Shown: positions 59,185 through 64,000 of the stretch, piece by piece | Layout of the letters: each line of letters begins with the position of its first letter | Position numbering within the stretch: the first letter of the stretch is position 1 | Assembly: GCF_963576615.1 (NCBI RefSeq) | Contig: NC_088711.1 | Span: 7,620,869 to 7,684,868 of the forward strand | DNA from: Watersipora subatra | Lineage: Eukaryota; Bryozoa; Gymnolaemata; Cheilostomatida; Watersiporidae | DNA length: 64,000 nt | Reading direction: 5' to 3' | Notes under the pieces: generated by a model | What the model was told of the DNA's origin: nothing | Database searches by the model: none | The model's input: only the letters and a program-made list of their open reading frames with translations | Translations under genes and position numbers: made by a program

Positions 59185-62100
59185 GGCAGAGCATGACACA
59201 CAAGTTGTCAAAGATGTTGACTTGAGTGAACTTACTAAAGATGCTTTTACAAAAGTTGCCGACTATCTTAATGGGGAGCTTGAAGGTACAAATTGCATAC
59301 AGGAAAGATTTTCATAGTTTTTTGTACACTCATCTATTATTTGTCAGCTCATCAGCTGAATTCTTCATTTTGGTAGCTTCTACTGAGGACTACAAAATGT
59401 TGGAAAAGATTAACAAAGTGTCCGCTGCCAAGTATGCTGACCTGAGGAATATTGTGTCGAATGTCAACTCTTCCATGCAGCAACTAGATGAAAAGTGTAT
59501 GTGGCAATTATTATTTAATGATTTTGTTTAGGTAGTATTTACTGAGGATCCCGTAGTGTCAGCTATTCATGTGACTATAGAGAAACCTTTGATAAAACTG
59601 CTTTACGTTTAGCTTCATAAATCGTTAGTGCATGTATTCTTTCTAGCCATGTTGGCACATCTGTTAGCTTTTCTTTGTTGCACAGTCTCTCTGCCGCTCG
59701 TGTCCGATACATCCACGTGTTCCCTGATTTGATTTTAAGAAACCTGCATACAATCTATTAACAACCAACTTGGGAGAGCCGAATGCTGTATTTTGTTGTA
59801 TAACAGCCATGGTTGTTACAATGCGATATTTCAAGTCTGCCATTCTATTCTTCTCGGCTGGCACTTGCTCACTTTTATTTTACTATATCATAAAGGTACG
59901 GCCACACGTAATGATTGTTTCGTTGATTCTGACCGACATTACGGAATGAATGAAAAACACAGAATAATTTGGCCAAAATTCACAGAATCGTCTGAGCTGT
60001 GCATGCATACTGAAATCGTTGACGAAACGCTTTTAATTGGCTAAACAAAGTATTAGCGAGCACGATTCTAGCAGTTTTTGTGATTTATATAGTTCGAGGC
60101 ACATTACGCAACACGCAAGAAATACTATTGCGATTTCCAAGATAAAATATGATTCAACTGACTTGATTGCGCTAAAGATGGCAACTCTCTGTACAACGGA
60201 ACTTTTGCTGCTAAAAAGGAAATTATTATTATTAAAAAAATACGATTTGCAACCTCAGTGTCCGGATGATAAAGAATCAACATTAGCGCAATCTAGGCAG
60301 TTTCATCGTATGTACTATGTCAGGTTGCGCTGGTTCTTTTATTGTGTGTCATAATACGTGTCTCTGTAACATGCAAACAAAAAGCTAGACAGAATTTGAC
60401 TAGCATTCAATGTAGCCATTATAAATAAACCCGTCCTCAACAAGCTTTATGCGCCATACCTACATTGTGACTAAAACACATTTAGAATGCATGCTATGTG
60501 CCATGTAAAGATATATTTTTTTCTTCTGTATGTCATATGCCAATTAATGTTAACCACTTATCAACTGTGTTGTTCTTATGGTTATCAGAGTTGCACAGTT
60601 ATGTTCTTTTTATCCGTGTTTCGCATCTCACCCAGACTGCTGCAACCAACCTATTTGTGTAGAATGTGACTGACTGGCAAAAGGACTACTCATTCACATA
60701 GATGGATGAGATTCATAGTTGGTGTATGTTTGCAGACAATGCTCTCAGACCATACATTAGTCAGATAGACGATATCGAGCTCGCTGTAAATGCATTGGAA
60801 CAATCAGCTTACAAACTAGATGCCTACTCCAAGCAGTTGGGTAATGTATATATATAAATGTATATCAAACGACGCTTCTTGTATGTGCGCTCATATTCCA
60901 CTCTTTCTTTATTAGACCACTAATAATTTTTTAAACTAATAACTAGAAATTCCACTGTCACACAGCCCATGACCAAAGTGATATTGGAAAAAAGAAATTT
61001 TGTTTACATTTCCAAACGTCATAGCTAACAATATCAAGAAGTTGTGATTATCTCATAAGAATCGTTAGAAAAAAATATCATCGCCATTTCCTTTACTTTC
61101 ACTGTTTTGGGCATCAGTTAGAATACCAAAGTACTCAAGTTTCCAAAATGTCAGTTACTTTGAAATCGGCAAAAAAGAAACGATTTCTGTACTTCTACGT
61201 TAATTACAGAAACCTTCGGCAATTCGACAATGCTATAGACTGGTGAAATTTGCACGTTATTTTTTTCGTGAAATACGCACAACTTAATGGTTCTATTCTC
61301 TGTCGTTCGGCGTTTCGTTTGCCGATCCTAATTTTGATAAAAGTAAGGCTTGGCCAGTTTTAATAAAAATTTTTGGCCAAATTAATCTGTCTATTTGTGT
61401 ATAATCCGATCAGATGGGTAAGGTTTAGGAATATGTCGACAATTTTCAACAACTTGGTAACATATTCAAATAGGCTTGTATGTGTTCTGTATCGTTATTA
61501 TACTTTAACGACTCTACAAAAAAATGGTTAAATTTGTTGATGAGATTTCGATACAAGGGTTTGCGACGTTGTTGATGAATAATTTTCGTAAGTTGTGTGC
61601 TCATGCATTTATCATCAAAACTCTCAAACTTTGCTCCGCTCGTTTGGTCATGGTCCCTAATAATAATATTATTATTAGTGTCAATAATATTATTAGTATT
61701 AATAATATTATTGACACTAATAATATTACTGCATATTAGGGTTAGGGGAAGATGCTAAACTTGAAATAAACATTTCTCAAGATGTGCAGGCAATTGATTC
61801 ATGACCTTTATTTTTGAGGAACTATCAAAGCTAAAAGTTTGCAAATATATGCATAGTTTTCTATAAAATACTAATAATTTTAACTAATTGATTGACGTCA
61901 CATACAGATATGGGAGTAGATGTGGTTTAGCGGTTTGAAGTGTCTGATCAGTGTACAACAGGTTGTAGTTTAATTCTTGGTAAGACCAGCAATGGGGACA
62001 GGAAGTGTATCTGACCTAAATTAGCCCCCTCTGCTAAATCAACTTTTTATATTAGTCCAGTGGCTAGTCTACATAGGGATCTGTTGAAAAATCTTACCTT

Positions 62101-63635
62101 TGTTAGAATTAGGCAAAAAAATTCAAAATCTTATCTCTATTCTGTTTGGCATCAATGTAAGCTGAGAAGGGAAGCTTTTTTGTCACAATTACCTTTGCTT
62201 CTTCACTACATCTTTTAGAGCTAAACACGCATATTTAAATCTGTCCGGCAGCATAAATCTGATTCATATTTTGGTGGGTAGTTTATCATTGTTTATCATG
62301 TAATTCTGATAGACTAGTTTAATTCTATGTATAGGATACCCTTTCAATCCTATAGTGCAGTCTGGGACAAGCAATTAAATCTTATAGCAAAGTGGGAAGT
62401 TTCACATTTGCTGTATATAATGTTTAAAAGATTTGATAAAACCCAAATTGGATATGGAATAATACATAAGCATTATGAACTGAAAATGTTTCAATAGTGG
62501 TAAACTAGGAGTCATAATTACAGGCAGTCTCACACTGCAGGCTGACATAGACTTTACATAAATGTAACTGATTTATGGTTTTAATTTTTATATTTAATAA
62601 TTATTACGCCTTGAATCAACATTGTGTCAACTTGAATCTGAAATTAGACCAAAATTATCAAGTGCCATTTTCAGTACCCCTTAACTATAAGTACGCGTAC
62701 CTTAGAATGCAATTATCCTATTTTCAGCTTTAAACTGCGCAACAGCGTGCTGTCCGGTATGAATTAAACACTCTTAACATAAATAAATCAGAAGGCCTTG
62801 ATGGAATTCCACTAAATCTAGTCAAAGACAGTGCTGATCAATTAGCTCCTCCACTAACTTACATCATAAACTTATTGATCCGTGCTGGCTATGTTTCTCT
62901 GCAATTAGAAATAGTTTTAAAGTTCTACCCATTTATAGAAATAGTTTTAAAGTTCTACCCATTTATAGAAATAGTTTTAAAGTTCTACCCATTTATAGAA
63001 ATAAGGGCAACAAGAATGCAGTAAACAATTACAGACCAACTTCTATTTTGTCTTAATTTCAAGTTTTGAGAAAATTTTGAACTCACAAATTCAAAATCAT
63101 TTAAAAACTGCAAAAGTTATTTCACCTAATTAGTTAGGTTTTCAACATAAAAAGGAACAAAAGATGCTCCTATTCAGTTTACAGACAACGTTCTATTAGC
63201 TCTGGGCTCTAGTAATAGACTTTTAGGCATTTAGACTTTTCCAAGGCTTTTGATACTATAAATCATAAAATCTTGCTAAATTTTTTCCAATCATTTGCTA
63301 AGTTTATTATTAGTTATCTCTATTGAAAGCCACAAAAGGTTATCATAAACAACTGCCAAAGTCATAAGCCAGAGTCTGAAGGAAAGTGGAACTCAAAAAT
63401 ATAATATGTGTGTACATGTATTAGTGTTTTGTGCTCGAACACAAATGCCTTTCCTCACATGACCGTATATGACCTGTTTTCATGCCTTCCGCTTTTATCA
63501 AGTGGTAATCATATATCGATGTTGTTAGTGAAACTAAGTTGGTCCACTCTCAATGAAACTAGAATAATGATTGTGATGTTTTGCCTGCTTCCCTTGCTTG
63601 TAGAATTGAGATACAAGGAGTTGGAGAAGCGGTAG
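59183..63635 (+). CDS. BLOC1S2: BLOC-1 complex subunit 2
   Basis: Exons 59183-59285, 59377-59496, 60736-60840 and 63604-63635; all GT-AG, all phase 1, total 360 bases, giving 119 residues plus a TAG stop. BLOC-1 acts on endosomes in cargo sorting to lysosome-related organelles, and this subunit is also a BORC member in animals (family knowledge). Visible family blocks: an N-terminal helix (LTKDAFTKVADYLNGELEG), then TEDYKMLEKINKVSAAKYADL, the coiled-coil segment LRPYISQIDDIELAVNALEQ, SAYKLDAYSKQLE, and the terminal RYKELEKR. Shorter than the human protein (about 142) because of a short, unconserved N-terminus. The last exon is only 32 bases long, and intron 3 (2.8 kb) contains a decayed LINE. 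A possible ATTAAA polyA signal lies at 63823-63828. Confidence 0.95.
59590..60735. other. BLOC1S2 intron 2
   Basis: Contains a transposon-like start (ggtacggccacacgtaatga near 59896) without a matching inverse end that I could find, and a 105-codon plus-strand frame (60037-60354) with Lys/Leu runs and no recognised family. I do not call either as a gene. Confidence 0.3.
61671..61724. repeat. Perfect 25-bp hairpin, 4-base loop
   Basis: Arms 61671-61695 and 61700-61724 (attattagtgtcaataatat... and its exact inverse) around the loop GTAT, inside an AT-rich stretch of BLOC1S2 intron 3. Confidence 0.88.
61915..61990 (+). mobile_element. tRNA-derived SINE-like segment
   Basis: Box A TGGTTTAGCGG (61923-61933) and a degenerate box B region (aggttgtagtttaattct, 61960-61977). 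In BLOC1S2 intron 3. No intact tRNA fold. Confidence 0.4.
62735..63290 (+). pseudogene. Decayed LINE reverse transcriptase in BLOC1S2 intron 3
   Basis: Finger region KSEGLDGIPLNLVKDSADQL near 62785-62845 and LAPPLTYIINLLIRAG after it, then NNYRPTSILS near 63025, an AP-IQFTDNVLLAL stretch near 63170, and motif A-like DFSKAFDTINHKIL near 63235-63275. Multiple stops and shifts. A 30-bp triplication (62911-63000) sits inside. Confidence 0.8.
62911..63000. repeat. 30-bp perfect tandem triplication
   Basis: Three identical adjacent copies of atagttttaaagttctaccc followed by atttatagaa, inside the LINE remnant. Identity of all three implies a recent event or a local assembly artefact. Confidence 0.93.
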
Positions 63636-64000
63636 AGCTGCCCTACACCGCTATTACAGTTGCTTAGGCACGCAGCGGTAAATGGCAAATATAGCAATTA
63701 AAAGGCCTGTCCATTGCATCTAATTGCTGTAAACTGCTGACAGCAGCAATGCAACTGTCAATCATTGTTTTTCAAGTATTTCCTATACGAAGAAGAATAT
63801 CTGCTTGTAATATTTTACAGCAATTAAATACGCAGAATGATTATGACCCGCGAGTGCCAACACATAATACATGTATATTTAATACGTATCTATTGTTACT
63901 CAATCTCTAGCAGTTCTCAGATAGAATATAAAAAGTTGGTGTTGAGAACTATGATTTAGTATAAAAATATATTATTACCAAGATGTTCATGACTGCTGTT

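Noticed and set aside
60037-60354. 105-codon plus-strand frame in BLOC1S2 intron 2
   Set aside because: No recognised domain. It may be a transposon fragment, as a TIR-like word lies upstream, but no partner end was found.

Overview
The window is nuclear DNA from an animal, most likely an invertebrate. Coding regions are short exons split by GT-AG introns, the sequence is AT-rich, and it is dense with minisatellites and decayed transposable elements. I cannot name the species. Three multi-exon genes are well supported, and every exon joint in them keeps frame. A fourth, very small gene is a candidate.

Left part (1 to about 18.9 kb, minus strand): OGDH, the E1 subunit of the mitochondrial 2-oxoglutarate dehydrogenase complex. 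I see 16 exons covering about 887 residues; the last roughly 130 residues lie beyond the left edge. Its introns hold five minisatellites close to or across 3' splice sites, a TTAA-flanked inverted-repeat element, an 817-bp terminal-inverted-repeat (TIR) element with 7-bp target duplications, and SINE-like pieces.

19 to 31 kb, minus strand: after about 2 kb without genes comes a complete 16-exon gene for a 944-residue protein made of eight EF-hand-like modules in an A-B-A-B-A-B-A-B order. All eight signature loops are longer than a canonical EF loop. It has a polyA signal and a probable non-coding 5' exon.

31 to 58.7 kb: a repeat-rich stretch without a recognisable host gene. It holds a chain of five perfect hairpins; two copies of a 2-kb TTAA-flanked element, one inserted in the arm of a foldback element; a second copy of the 885-bp TTAA element; a Tigger-like internal deletion derivative; fragments of Ty3/Gypsy gag and pol; a LINE reverse-transcriptase remnant; a THAP-like zinc-finger fragment; and several minisatellites. 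One 2-kb copy carries a 38-bp insertion made only of two terminal repeats, with a 7-bp target duplication, and the other copy preserves the empty site.

58.7 to 64 kb: BLOC1S2 (plus strand, four exons, 119 residues, complete), a subunit of the BLOC-1 endosome/lysosome complex. A possible two-exon gene for a 58-residue helical protein runs the other way. The two start codons overlap inside one CCATGG palindrome. A decayed LINE lies in BLOC1S2 intron 3.

The genes have unrelated roles (TCA cycle, EF-hand protein, organelle biogenesis) and show no operon-like arrangement. The most unusual signals are the splice-acceptor-associated tandem duplications in OGDH, the eight-module EF-hand protein, the overlapping-start gene pair and the 38-bp mobile element with its empty site.
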